Made by a program: the position numbers and the translations under genes
Source of the DNA: Pseudomonas entomophila
GTDB lineage: Bacteria; Pseudomonadota; Gammaproteobacteria; Pseudomonadales; Pseudomonadaceae
Assembly (NCBI RefSeq): GCF_013523125.1
Contig: NZ_JAAMQJ010000027.1
Location: 1 to 62,709, forward strand
Direction: 5' to 3'
DNA: 62,709 nucleotides
Shown: positions 44,279-52,963 of the stretch, in pieces
Layout: each line of letters starts with the position of its first letter
How positions within the stretch are numbered: the stretch's first letter is position 1
The notes under the pieces: model-generated
What the model saw: only the letters and a program-made list of their open reading frames with translations
What the model was told of the DNA's origin: nothing
Databases searched by the model: none

Positions 44279-44645
44279 GGTGGTCTCGCACGGTGGAACG
44301 TGGGCGCATGATAGCGAAGTCTGGCGGTCGCGGGGCTCATCGTAGCCGGGCGGACTCCCCGACCGGCATCGACCTCGCGGACGCCATCGCCGGCAAGCCG
44401 GCTCCCACAAGCTGCTTGCGCAGCCATGACTACATGGATGGCTGCAGAGGTCAGGGTGGGAGCTGGCTTGCCAGCGATAGGGCCCTGCCAGGCGCCGCAT
44501 GCGGTCGGGCATGTACCGAGTAGAAAAGACAGTTGCTCCCACAGAAGGTGTCTACCTGAGCCAACCAGGCACAACGCCGCCTACTCGCGGCCGGTCCTGC
44601 GCCCCGGCAGGGGCCGCCACAAAGTCCGTCACCACGATGCCGGCC
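44279..44645. other. Intergenic region between the chemoreceptor and dsbD genes
   Basis: No credible gene in 367 bp. It holds the second composite REP module (44382-44486) and a further short TTGCTCCCACAG fragment near 44531. The sequence next to 44279 should carry the dsbD promoter; none is clear. Confidence 0.55.
44382..44486. repeat. Composite REP (BIME-like) module, copy 2
   Basis: The reverse complement of this stretch matches 21034-21137 at about 93% by eye, including the non-REP centre. Its REP elements are slightly diverged (CCGGCTTGCCGGCG in place of CGGGCTTGCCCGCG), with the change made on both sides of the stem, so the hairpin is preserved. Confidence 0.85.
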
Positions 44646-46604
44646 TCAGACCTTGAACGCCAACACCGCCGAATTCAGCGCCCCACCCAGCCTGAGCAAA
44701 TGCTCGCCTTGCTCACGCCCTTCGCCAATGCGCTGCAGGTTGTCTTCCCCTAGGCGATGAATACGTTCGCTGTGGCCACGGATCTCGCTCACCGCGCCGG
44801 TCTGCTGCCCGGTGACTTCGGCGATGCGTACCGCCGTGTCGGCAATGGTGCCGATCGCACCGACGATTCGCGCCAGTGCCTGGTCGGCTGCCTGGGCCTG
44901 CCCGGCCGTAGCCTCGGCGCGGACAAGCTGGGCGCGCATGCCGTGCACGGACCGCTGTGCCGCCACGTGCAGGCGATCGATCAGCGCCTGGATCTCGCCC
45001 GTTGCCCCGGTGGTGCGCTGGGCCAGCGAGCGGACTTCGTCGGCCACGACCGCGAAACCGCGCCCCATGTCCCCTGCCCGAGCCGCCTCGATGGCGGCGT
45101 TGAGGGCCAGCAGGTTGGTCTGCTCGGCGATGGCGCGAATCACCGTGAGTACGCTGCCGATGGTTGCCGACTCTTCAGCCAGTTGCTCGATGGCCTGGGC
45201 ATTGCCTTGCACCTCGTCGACCAGCGAGCGCAAGCCTTCGAGGCTCTGGCCGATCACCACCTGGCCCTGCTCGACGGCCTGACCGGCGTCGCCACTGGCG
45301 TGGGCGGCCGCACGGGCATCACCGGCCACTTGCTGGATGGTCGCCTCCAGCGCGCCCAGCGCGTCGCGAATCTGCCCGGTGTCGCCCGCCTGGCGCTCGG
45401 CACCGGCGTGCAGCGCGCTGCTCACCCCGGCCAGGGCATGGCTGCTGTCGGCTACCTGCTCGGCCTGATGACGCAAGGTTGCGACCAGGTCGAGCAGGTA
45501 ATCGCGCAGGCGGTTGAGCGAGCCCTGGATGGCCTGCAGCTCCCGGTGGCTCCTGCCCAGGTCGATCGGTTGGCCGAAGTCGCCTTCCGCCCAGCGCGAC
45601 AGGGCCGGCGCCAGACGGGTCAGCACACGGACCAGGCGCCGCTGGAGCGTATCCACCAGCAAGGCGATGCCCAGGATCAAGGCGATCATCAGGCCCTGGA
45701 TCAGCCGCACGTCGCCCTGGATCCGCGCATGCTGGGCGCGGACCTCCGGTTCCAGCGTCGCCAGGGCCTGGCGCACGTCGTCGATGAGTTGCGTGGTGCG
45801 CACCGTCAGGACCGTGCGCTGCTCGATCTGCTGACGGGTGCGCTGCAGCTCGGCCGGGTAACGGTTGAGCAGGCTCAGCAGCTCACGCTTCAACGGCACG
45901 GCGACGTCTTCTTGCCGAACGCTGGCCTGGCTGTGCAGGCCCATCAGCGCTGCAAAGTCGTCGGCGCCGGATTCGCTGGCGCGGGTCACGCCCAGCAGCG
46001 GCAGCCCGTCGATCACTTCGGCCTGTGCCCGGACCAGCGCCACCTCGCGCACGACGTCTTCGGCCAGTTCGGCACGGCCGCTGCTGACCAGCTTGTCCCG
46101 CGCCAGCGACAGTCGACCCAGGTGCAAGATGGCCTCGAGCAGGGGTGCGCGATACGCTTCGCCTGGCGTACCGCCGTCGCGGGCATAATTCATCAGTTGT
46201 TCGAGCGTGGCACCCAGTTCGCGTTCGGCCTGCAACAGCAAGGCCTGCGGGTCGCCGGCGAGCTTGCCGGCGGCCAGCAGCTCACCGCCCATGAACCTGT
46301 GCAGCGCCTCGAGACTCGGTCGCACGTGGTCGGCCAGTGAGGCGGGCCAGTCGTCCAGGCTGGTCGATGCCTGCTGGGCAGCTTCCATGGCCGCCGCATG
46401 GCGAACGGCATCGCCCGTGTGCTGGTAGGCCTCGACGCCTCGGACGACCTGGTTCTGGAACTGCTGTGACAGGGCCAGGTAGCGCTCCATCCCTTGATAG
46501 GGCTGCTCCAGGGCACGCTGCGACCACCACAAGGTAGCCGCCAAGGCCAGGCAGACAGCCAGCAGAAGCACGGTCGTGAGGTTGGTCAGCCATTTCAGAC
46601 GCAT
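44646..46604 (-). CDS. Methyl-accepting chemotaxis protein
   Basis: A 652-residue chemoreceptor: membrane helix 1 ([20 protein letters not shown]), a long helical periplasmic sensor domain of about 290 residues, membrane helix 2 ([20 protein letters not shown]), HAMP, and a cytoplasmic signalling domain with the hairpin tip [20 protein letters not shown]. Its place next to dsbD matches CtpL in P. aeruginosa, a receptor linked to phosphate taxis, but the ligand here is not readable. There is no C-terminal CheR-tethering pentapeptide. The start at 46604 (MRLKWLTN) directly precedes helix 1. Confidence 0.92.
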   Translation of the reverse strand: MRLKWLTNLTTVLLLAVCLALAATLWWSQRALEQPYQGMERYLALSQQFQNQVVRGVEAYQHTGDAVRHAAAMEAAQQASTSLDDWPASLADHVRPSLEALHRFMGGELLAAGKLAGDPQALLLQAERELGATLEQLMNYARDGGTPGEAYRAPLLEAILHLGRLSLARDKLVSSGRAELAEDVVREVALVRAQAEVIDGLPLLGVTRASESGADDFAALMGLHSQASVRQEDVAVPLKRELLSLLNRYPAELQRTRQQIEQRTVLTVRTTQLIDDVRQALATLEPEVRAQHARIQGDVRLIQGLMIALILGIALLVDTLQRRLVRVLTRLAPALSRWAEGDFGQPIDLGRSHRELQAIQGSLNRLRDYLLDLVATLRHQAEQVADSSHALAGVSSALHAGAERQAGDTGQIRDALGALEATIQQVAGDARAAAHASGDAGQAVEQGQVVIGQSLEGLRSLVDEVQGNAQAIEQLAEESATIGSVLTVIRAIAEQTNLLALNAAIEAARAGDMGRGFAVVADEVRSLAQRTTGATGEIQALIDRLHVAAQRSVHGMRAQLVRAEATAGQAQAADQALARIVGAIGTIADTAVRIAEVTGQQTGAVSEIRGHSERIHRLGEDNLQRIGEGREQGEHLLRLGGALNSAVLAFKV

Positions 46605-46919
46605 TGCCGTCTCTGCCTTGGGAGTCAACGATAGGTCGCTGAACCTAGGGCGTTTCTGTGACGCTGTGATGACGAAATGCACAGCACTCCAAGAAGAAGT
46701 GGCTATTGGCCGCCAGGGGCGTCGGCCAGCGCCGAACACCGGGGGCGTTTCGTGGAAACGACGCCGCCCGATGCGGCAGCGACCCGCAGGCGCGGCAGGC
46801 CTTTGCCGCTTATGTTCCTGGGCACGCTTGCTTTATAGTTCGGCCATGCTTGCCGTGGCACCCTGGCCGGTGCGCGTGGTCCAAGCCCCTGAATCGTCGT
46901 GACTAAAAAGGACACTGCC
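46605..46919 (+). promoter_or_regulatory. Divergent promoter region, chemoreceptor and DUF2333 genes
   Basis: This 315-bp stretch has no gene. A small perfect hairpin CGTTTC-GTG-GAAACG lies at about 46746-46760. A TATAGT -10-like box at 46834-46839 reads toward the DUF2333 gene without a clear -35. Nothing else is evident. Confidence 0.35.
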
Positions 46920-47987
46920 ATGCTGGACTGGAAAAACCGAAAGGGCCAAGCCGAGCCGCGCGAGCGCGTGGATGCCCGGGGCACCGCCACCCGTACCTAC
47001 CTCGGCGGCCTGTGGGGCAAGGCGCTGGCCATCCTGATCGGTCTCTACCTGCTGGTGTGCATTGGCCTCAGCTGGTACTGGAGCCAGGAGCCGGAACTGT
47101 TCCCGGTGCAGCAGAACGCCCAGTCGGCAGCGCAGCGCAACAACCAGCAGATGGTCGTGGGCTACACCACCATCGAAACCCTCAAGACCGTGGCCGACAC
47201 GCTGCTGACCAAGCCAGGCGGCTACATCAGCAACGACCGTTTCCCGCCTGGGCTGTGGATGGACAACATGCCGAGCTGGGAATACGGCGTGCTGGTTCAG
47301 GTTCGTGACCTGTCCCGCGCGCTGCGCAAGGACTTCGCCCGTTCGCAGTCGCAATCCACCGAAGACGCCGACCTGGCCCGTGCCGAGCCGCGCTTCAACT
47401 TCGACCAGAAGAGCTGGATCCTGCCGTCGAGCGAATCCGAATACCGCGAGGGCATCCAGTCGCTGAGCCGCTACCAGGCGCGCCTGGCCTCGGGCGACAA
47501 GGGCGCGATCTTCTACACCCGTGCCGACAACCTGAACAACTGGCTGGGCGACGTCGCCACCCGTCTGGGCTCACTGTCCCAGCGCCTGTCGGCGAGCGTC
47601 GGTCGGGTCAAGCTCAACAGCAACCTGAAGACCGAAGCCGTGGTCGCTGGCCAGGCGCCGCAGGTCGACGAGGAAGTGGTCGAGACGCCGTGGCTGCAGA
47701 TCGACAACGTCTTCTACGAAGCCCGTGGTCAGGCCTGGGCGCTGTCGCACCTGCTGCGTGCCATCGAAGTCGACTTCGCCGACGTGCTGGCCAAGAAGAA
47801 CGCCACCGTCAGCGTGCGCCAGATCATCCGTGAGCTGGAAGCCTCCCAGGAACAGCTGTGGAGCCCGATGGTGCTGAACGGCAGCGGCTTCGGCATGTGG
47901 GCCAACCATTCGCTGGTCATGGCCAACTACATCTCGCGCGCCAACGCCGCGGTCATCGACCTGCGTCAGCTGCTGTCCCAGGGCTGA
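46920..47987 (+). CDS. DUF2333 membrane-anchored protein
   Basis: A 355-residue protein with one N-terminal membrane segment (ALAILIGLYLLVCIGLSWYW, residues about 34-53) and a large periplasmic part. Conserved DUF2333 stretches: GGYISNDRFPPGLWMDNMPSWEYGVLVQVRDLSRALR, and LRAIEVDFADVLAKKNATVSVRQIIRELEASQ near the C-terminus. The start at 46920 has AAGGA 8 nt upstream. It ends in a TGATG overlap with the Nudix gene. The function is unknown. Confidence 0.87.
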   Translation: MLDWKNRKGQAEPRERVDARGTATRTYLGGLWGKALAILIGLYLLVCIGLSWYWSQEPELFPVQQNAQSAAQRNNQQMVVGYTTIETLKTVADTLLTKPGGYISNDRFPPGLWMDNMPSWEYGVLVQVRDLSRALRKDFARSQSQSTEDADLARAEPRFNFDQKSWILPSSESEYREGIQSLSRYQARLASGDKGAIFYTRADNLNNWLGDVATRLGSLSQRLSASVGRVKLNSNLKTEAVVAGQAPQVDEEVVETPWLQIDNVFYEARGQAWALSHLLRAIEVDFADVLAKKNATVSVRQIIRELEASQEQLWSPMVLNGSGFGMWANHSLVMANYISRANAAVIDLRQLLSQG

Positions 47988-48523
47988 TGACACCCTCCGC
48001 CCGTGAAGCCGCCCACCGGGCGGCTTCCGACGCCGAGTCCATCGCCTGGGTCGACGAGCACGACCAGGTGCTCGGCAGCCTGCCGCGTGCCGAGTTGCGT
48101 GCCCGTGGGCTGATCGGCCGCTGCACCTTCATCCTGCTGTTCAACCGCGCCGGTGAGCTGTGCGTGCACCGACGCACCTTGAGCAAGGCGATCTACCCAG
48201 GCTACTGGGACGTGGCAGCCGGTGGCATGGTCGGCGCCGGAGAACACTACGACGATTCGGCTGCGCGCGAGTTGCGCGAGGAGTTGGGGGTGAGTGGTGT
48301 TGCGCTGCAGTTTCACGACACGTTCTTCTTCGACCAGCCCGGCAACCGGGTGTGGTGCGCGGTCTATTCGGCGACCTGGGACGGCCCGTTGCGGCTGCAG
48401 CCCGAAGAGGTCAGCGAGGCGCGCTTTCTCAGTCTGGCGCAGGTCGCGACCGACTGCCGCTGGCAGCCTTACTGCCCCGATTCTCTGGTCGCGCTGCAGC
48501 ACGTGCTGGACCGGCGTGGCTGA
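47987..48523 (+). CDS. Nudix hydrolase, YfcD/isopentenyl-isomerase-like
   Basis: A 178-residue cytosolic pyrophosphohydrolase. The Nudix box is complete: GMVGAGEHYDDSAARELREE then LGV. The N-terminal WVDEHDQVLGSLPRAELRARGLIGR and FILLFNRAGELCVHRRTLSKAIYPGYWD segments are like those of YfcD and IPP isomerase relatives. Its substrate is unknown. Its start overlaps the DUF2333 stop, so translation is coupled. Confidence 0.9.
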   Translation: MTPSAREAAHRAASDAESIAWVDEHDQVLGSLPRAELRARGLIGRCTFILLFNRAGELCVHRRTLSKAIYPGYWDVAAGGMVGAGEHYDDSAARELREELGVSGVALQFHDTFFFDQPGNRVWCAVYSATWDGPLRLQPEEVSEARFLSLAQVATDCRWQPYCPDSLVALQHVLDRRG

Positions 48524-48712
48524 CGTCGCGACAGCTTCAGGAAATGGCGCATTCCCGGCTTAGCAAGCGCGCGCAATCTGGGTACACTGCGCGACCTTTT
48601 CGGGCCGACGCACTGCATGCGACGGTAGCGCCGCCCCTGCCAGAGTGGGGCATCGCGGTCGATCCTGGTGCCAGGGGTCGATCATTTTTTGTCCTCAGCA
48701 AGAGGCACAAAA

Positions 48713-49084
48713 GTGGCCAAGAAAGCCTCATCCTTCGCCGCCCTGGGCGGTCTGGTGTACTCCACCGACGCCGGGCGCCATTGCCCGACCTGCGCCAAGC
48801 CCCTCGATGCCTGCATCTGCGGCCAGGCGGTAATCCCCGAAGGCGACGGGATCGCCCGGGTCCGCCGTGAAACCAAGGGGCGTGGCGGCAAGACCGTCAC
48901 CTCGGTCAGCGGCGTACCGCTGCCACCCGACCAGCTCAAGGACCTGGCCGCTGCGCTCAAGCGCCGCTGCGGGACCGGTGGCGCGCTGAAAGACGGCGTG
49001 ATCGAGATCCAGGGCGATCACGTCGAGCTGCTGCTGGCCGAGCTGATCCGCCAGGGATTCAAGGCCAAGAAGTCCGGCGGCTGA
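48713..49084 (+). CDS. SUI1/YciH-family translation factor
   Basis: A 123-residue protein related to eukaryotic eIF1. The N-terminal part has two cysteine pairs (HCPTCAKPLDACICG) that may bind zinc. The C-terminal SUI1 domain has RRETKGRGGKTVTSVSGV, LKRRCGTGGALKDGVIEIQGDH. Bacterial members probably act in start-site fidelity. GTG at 48713 is the likely start (VAKKASSF), with AGAGG about 9 nt upstream; the frame upstream has no homology. It precedes speA as in other pseudomonads. Confidence 0.9.
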   Translation: MAKKASSFAALGGLVYSTDAGRHCPTCAKPLDACICGQAVIPEGDGIARVRRETKGRGGKTVTSVSGVPLPPDQLKDLAAALKRRCGTGGALKDGVIEIQGDHVELLLAELIRQGFKAKKSGG

Positions 49085-49178
49085 GCGCTGTCACAGGCTT
49101 TTTGCCAGGCCGGTTCTAAACTCGCTCCGGTGAGCAGGGTCTATTCCTGACACGGGAACTCGTCATTTTCAGTTTCTG

Positions 49179-49208
49179 CACGGTGGGCCGAGGGTTTCGC
49201 CCGCCGTG
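49179..49208 (+). promoter_or_regulatory. Hairpin in the speA leader
   Basis: CACGGTGGGC (49179-49188) pairs with GCCCGCCGTG (49199-49208) over 10 bp, with one G-U pair, around a 10-nt loop. It ends 27 nt before the speA start and about 15 nt before its AGGGGA ribosome binding site. A role in translation control is possible but unproven. Confidence 0.4.
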
Positions 49209-49235
49209 TCTTCGACTTTCTTATAGGGGACTTGA

Positions 49236-51149
49236 ATGTCCGTACGACGCACACGCAAAGACGATGGCAGCCAGTGGACCGTGGGCGACAGCCGCAGTGT
49301 CTATGGTATCCGCCACTGGGGCGCCGGTTATTTCGCGATCAACGAGGCCGGGCGTGTCGAAGTGCGTCCCAATGGTCCGGACAGCTCGCCGATCGACCTG
49401 TACGAGCAGGTCGAGCAACTGCGTTCGAGCGGCCTGTCGTTGCCGCTGCTGGTACGCTTCCCCGACATCCTGCAGGACCGGGTGCGCCAGCTGACCGGTG
49501 CGTTCGACGCCAACATCGCGCGGCTCGAGTACCAGAGCCAGTACACGGCCCTGTACCCGATCAAGGTCAACCAGCAGGAGGCCGTGGTCGAGAACATCAT
49601 CGCCACCGAGAACGTCTCCATCGGCCTGGAAGCCGGCTCCAAGCCGGAACTGCTGGCGGTGCTGGCCCTGGCGCCGAAGGGCGGCACCATCGTCTGCAAC
49701 GGCTACAAGGATCGCGAGTTCATCCGCCTGGCGCTGATGGGCCAGAAGCTCGGTCACAACGTGTTCATCGTCATCGAGAAAGAGTCCGAAGTCGCCCTGG
49801 TGATCGACGAGGCCAACGACCTCAAGGTCAAGCCACAGGTCGGCCTGCGCGTGCGCCTGTCGTCACTGGCCTCGAGCAAATGGGCCGACACCGGCGGCGA
49901 GAAGTCCAAGTTCGGCCTGTCGGCCGCGCAGCTGCTGTCGGTGGTGCAACGCTTCCGCGACGCCGGCCTGGACCAGGGCGTGCGCCTGCTGCACTTCCAC
50001 ATGGGCTCGCAGATCGCCAACCTGGCCGACTACCAGCACGGCTTCAAGGAAGCCATCCGCTACTACGGGGAGCTGCGCGCGTTGGGCCTGCCGGTGGATC
50101 ACATCGACGTGGGCGGTGGCCTGGGCGTGGACTACGACGGCACCCATTCGCGCAACGCCAGTTCGATCAACTACGACATCGACGAGTACGCGGCCGTGGT
50201 CGTGGGCATGCTCAAGGAGTTCTGCGACGCGCAGGGCCTGCCACACCCGCACATCTTCTCCGAAAGCGGCCGGGCGCTCACGGCGCACCATGCCATGCTG
50301 GTGGTGCAGGTCACCGACGTCGAGCGCCACAACGACGAGATGCCGCTGATCGAGAACCGCGACAGCCTGCCGGAGACCGTGCAGTGGCTGGTCGACCTGC
50401 TGGGGCCGACCGACATCGAGATGGTCACCGAGACCTATTGGCGCGCGACGCACTACATCGGCGACGTGGCGGCCCAGTATGCCGATGGCAAGGTCACGCT
50501 GGCCGAGAAAGCCCTGGCCGAGCAGTGCTACTACGCCGTCTGCCGGCGCCTGTACAACTCGTTGAAGGCGCGTCAGCGCTCGCACCGTCAGGTGCTCGAC
50601 GAACTCAACGACAAGCTGGCCGACAAGTACATCTGCAACTTCTCGGTGTTCCAGAGCCTGCCCGACACCTGGGCGATCGGCCAGGTGCTGCCGATCCTGC
50701 CGCTGCACCGTCTGGATGAGGAGCCGCTGCGCCGCGCGGTGCTGCAGGACCTGACCTGCGACTCCGATGGCAAGATCAACCAGTACGTCGACGAGCAGAG
50801 CATCGAGACCAGCCTGCCGGTGCATGCCGTGCGCGAGGGCGAGGACTACCTGCTGGGCATCTTCCTGGTGGGCGCCTACCAGGAAATCCTCGGTGACATG
50901 CACAACCTGTTCGGTGACACCGACTCGGTGAACATCTACCAGCGTGCCGACGGCAGCGTCTACCACGCGGGGATCGAGACCCACGACACCATCGAGGACA
51001 TGCTGCGCTACGTGCACCTGTCGCCGGAAGAGCTGATGACCCACTACCGCGACAAGGTCGCCAGCGCCCGCATCACCGCGCGTGAGCGTACGCAGTACCT
51101 GGACGCCTTGCGGCTGGGCCTGACGCGGTCGTCCTACCTGTCTTCCTGA
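49236..51149 (+). CDS. speA: Biosynthetic arginine decarboxylase SpeA
   Basis: A 637-residue PLP enzyme (fold type III) that makes agmatine from arginine, the first step of one putrescine route. PLP-binding Lys110 lies in [18 protein letters not shown]. Other marks: [59 protein letters not shown] and [14 protein letters not shown] lies 8 nt upstream of the start. An intrinsic terminator follows 53 bp after the stop. Confidence 0.97.
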   Translation: MSVRRTRKDDGSQWTVGDSRSVYGIRHWGAGYFAINEAGRVEVRPNGPDSSPIDLYEQVEQLRSSGLSLPLLVRFPDILQDRVRQLTGAFDANIARLEYQSQYTALYPIKVNQQEAVVENIIATENVSIGLEAGSKPELLAVLALAPKGGTIVCNGYKDREFIRLALMGQKLGHNVFIVIEKESEVALVIDEANDLKVKPQVGLRVRLSSLASSKWADTGGEKSKFGLSAAQLLSVVQRFRDAGLDQGVRLLHFHMGSQIANLADYQHGFKEAIRYYGELRALGLPVDHIDVGGGLGVDYDGTHSRNASSINYDIDEYAAVVVGMLKEFCDAQGLPHPHIFSESGRALTAHHAMLVVQVTDVERHNDEMPLIENRDSLPETVQWLVDLLGPTDIEMVTETYWRATHYIGDVAAQYADGKVTLAEKALAEQCYYAVCRRLYNSLKARQRSHRQVLDELNDKLADKYICNFSVFQSLPDTWAIGQVLPILPLHRLDEEPLRRAVLQDLTCDSDGKINQYVDEQSIETSLPVHAVREGEDYLLGIFLVGAYQEILGDMHNLFGDTDSVNIYQRADGSVYHAGIETHDTIEDMLRYVHLSPEELMTHYRDKVASARITARERTQYLDALRLGLTRSSYLSS

Positions 51150-51202
51150 CAGGGCAGGGCTGCCGCTTGTCCGGTCCGTCCCCTGACCGCGATGCCTTCG
51201 GA

Positions 51203-51226
51203 CCGCAGCCTTGAGCTGCGGTTTTT
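51203..51226 (+). terminator. Intrinsic terminator of speA
   Basis: CCGCAG-CCTTGAG-CTGCGG followed by five T residues, 53 bp downstream of the speA stop. Stem, loop and U-run all fit. Confidence 0.9.
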
Positions 51227-51470
51227 CATGGGCGGCAGGTGGGGGTACTGCTCGGACTTGCAGCGTTGATCTGGCAGGCTGCCCTCCTCGCAGTGCGGGG
51301 CTTGCCCGCGATGCAGGCGGCGACTGGTCAGGCCCTATCGCTGGCAAGCCAGCTCCCACAGGCACCTGTTTCAAGCAGACAGCAGCGTGATGGTTCAGCC
51401 TTTTGTGGGGTCTGCCCGCGATGCAGCGGCGACTGGGCCTGGAGTCCGCCGATCAGCTGCGAACCTTGCC
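51227..51470. repeat. REP cluster between speA and dinF
   Basis: Three REP-related elements: CGGGGCTTGCCCGCGATG (51296-51313), ATCGCTGGCAAGCCAGCTCC (from 51338) and a partial TGTGGGGTCTGCCCGCGATG (from 51404). They lie between convergent genes, with a CACCTGTTTCAAGCAGACAG segment that resembles the CTGGAAACAGG repeats at 60751. No gene is seen. Confidence 0.75.
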
Positions 51471-52808
51471 TTACCCCACCCACGCCCCACGTCGCGCCAG
51501 CCGCCAGCCCAGCCACCCCAGGCTCAGCGCCCGCACGGCCATGAATCCCAGAAATGCCAGCCACAACCCGTGGTTGCCGAACCCGCTCAGCCCCCAGGCC
51601 GCCGGCAGCATCAGCAGCACGCTGAAGAGCATGGCGTTGCGCATGTCCCGCGCGCGGGTGGCGCCGATGAACAGCCCGTCCAGCAGGTAGCTCCACACCG
51701 CCACCAGTGGCAGCACGGCCAGGTAGGGCAGGAAGGGATAAGCCGCATCGCGCACCGCGGCGATGTCGGTCTGCAGGTCGATGAACACAGGCCCGACCAG
51801 CAGAAAGACCATGGCGAACCCCAGGCTGACGATCAACGACCAGCCACAGGCGACCACCAGGGACCGGCGCAGCGCGGTGCGGTCACGTGCGCCGATGGCA
51901 TGGCCGCACAGCGCTTCGACGGCATGGGCCAGGCCATCGAGGGCATAGGCCGTGAGCAACAGGCCATTGAGCAGCAAGGCATTGGCCGCGACCGTCGCCT
52001 CGCCCAGTCGGGCGCCTTGCAGGGCGATCAGCAGGAACACCCCCTGCAGCGCCAGGCTGCGCACGAAGATGTCGCGGTTCACGCTGAGCAAAGGGCGCCA
52101 GGCCGACCAATGTCCGAGCGTGGCCCAGGCCAGGCGTCCAGGGTAGGCTCGCAGCGCCGGTCGCGTCAGGGCCAGGCCCAGCAACGCCGCGCTCCACTCG
52201 GCGATCACCGAGGCCCGTGCCGACCCCAAGACGCCCCAGTCCAGGCCCAGGACGAACCACAGATTGAGGACGATGTTCAGGGCGTTGGTGGTCAACAGGA
52301 TGGCCAGCGGCGCACGAGCGTTCTGTGTGCCGAGGAACCAGCCCACCAGCGCATAGGTGGCGAGTGCCGCCGGCAGGCCCAGCAGGCGCGTGTGAAAGAA
52401 CGCCTCGGTGGCCTGCCCCAGGGCGGCGCTCGGTTGCATCACGTGCAGGGCCAGACGGCTGAAGGGCAGTGCCAGGCTGCCGAGCAGCCCGGCGAACACG
52501 AGCGCCAGCAGCAGGCCCTGGGCCAATACCTGGCGCAGGTGATCGCCGTCGGCGCGCCCGGCCGCCTGGGCGGCGAAGCCGGTGGCGCCCATGCGCAGGA
52601 ACGTCATCAGACCGATCATGAAGGTGAACAGGGTCGCGCCCACGGCCACGGCGCCCAGCTGATGGGCATGGGGCAAGTGCCCGACCACCGTGCTGTCGAC
52701 CAGCGCCACCAGGGGCACCGAGACGTTGGAGAGGATCATGGGTGCGGCCAGGGCCCAGACCTGGCGGTGGGTGCGCCGATGGCGCCAGTCGTGGGATGTG
52801 ACGGACAT
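51471..52808 (-). CDS. dinF: MATE-family efflux transporter, DinF type
   Basis: A 445-residue inner-membrane transporter with 12 membrane segments in two homologous halves. The opening WALAAPMILSNVSVPLVALVDSTVVGHL is the DinF-subfamily signature. Such proteins export cationic compounds in exchange for Na+ or H+. The start at 52808 (MSVTSHDW) matches the family. The large alpha-2-macroglobulin gene is divergent 155 bp away. Confidence 0.9.
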   Translation of the reverse strand: MSVTSHDWRHRRTHRQVWALAAPMILSNVSVPLVALVDSTVVGHLPHAHQLGAVAVGATLFTFMIGLMTFLRMGATGFAAQAAGRADGDHLRQVLAQGLLLALVFAGLLGSLALPFSRLALHVMQPSAALGQATEAFFHTRLLGLPAALATYALVGWFLGTQNARAPLAILLTTNALNIVLNLWFVLGLDWGVLGSARASVIAEWSAALLGLALTRPALRAYPGRLAWATLGHWSAWRPLLSVNRDIFVRSLALQGVFLLIALQGARLGEATVAANALLLNGLLLTAYALDGLAHAVEALCGHAIGARDRTALRRSLVVACGWSLIVSLGFAMVFLLVGPVFIDLQTDIAAVRDAAYPFLPYLAVLPLVAVWSYLLDGLFIGATRARDMRNAMLFSVLLMLPAAWGLSGFGNHGLWLAFLGFMAVRALSLGWLGWRLARRGAWVG

Positions 52809-52963
52809 GCAGGCTCCTGTGACGAGGCGCCAGTATACCGGTCGACAGGCCACGGAACACGGGGCCTGCCGTCTGCCGCTAGGCGAAAGTCGAGCGCTAC
52901 GCGCGGCCACAGGTGCGCTATGATGGCAGCCCTCACGACCTCCCTGCCGAAGAGTTGCCCTCC

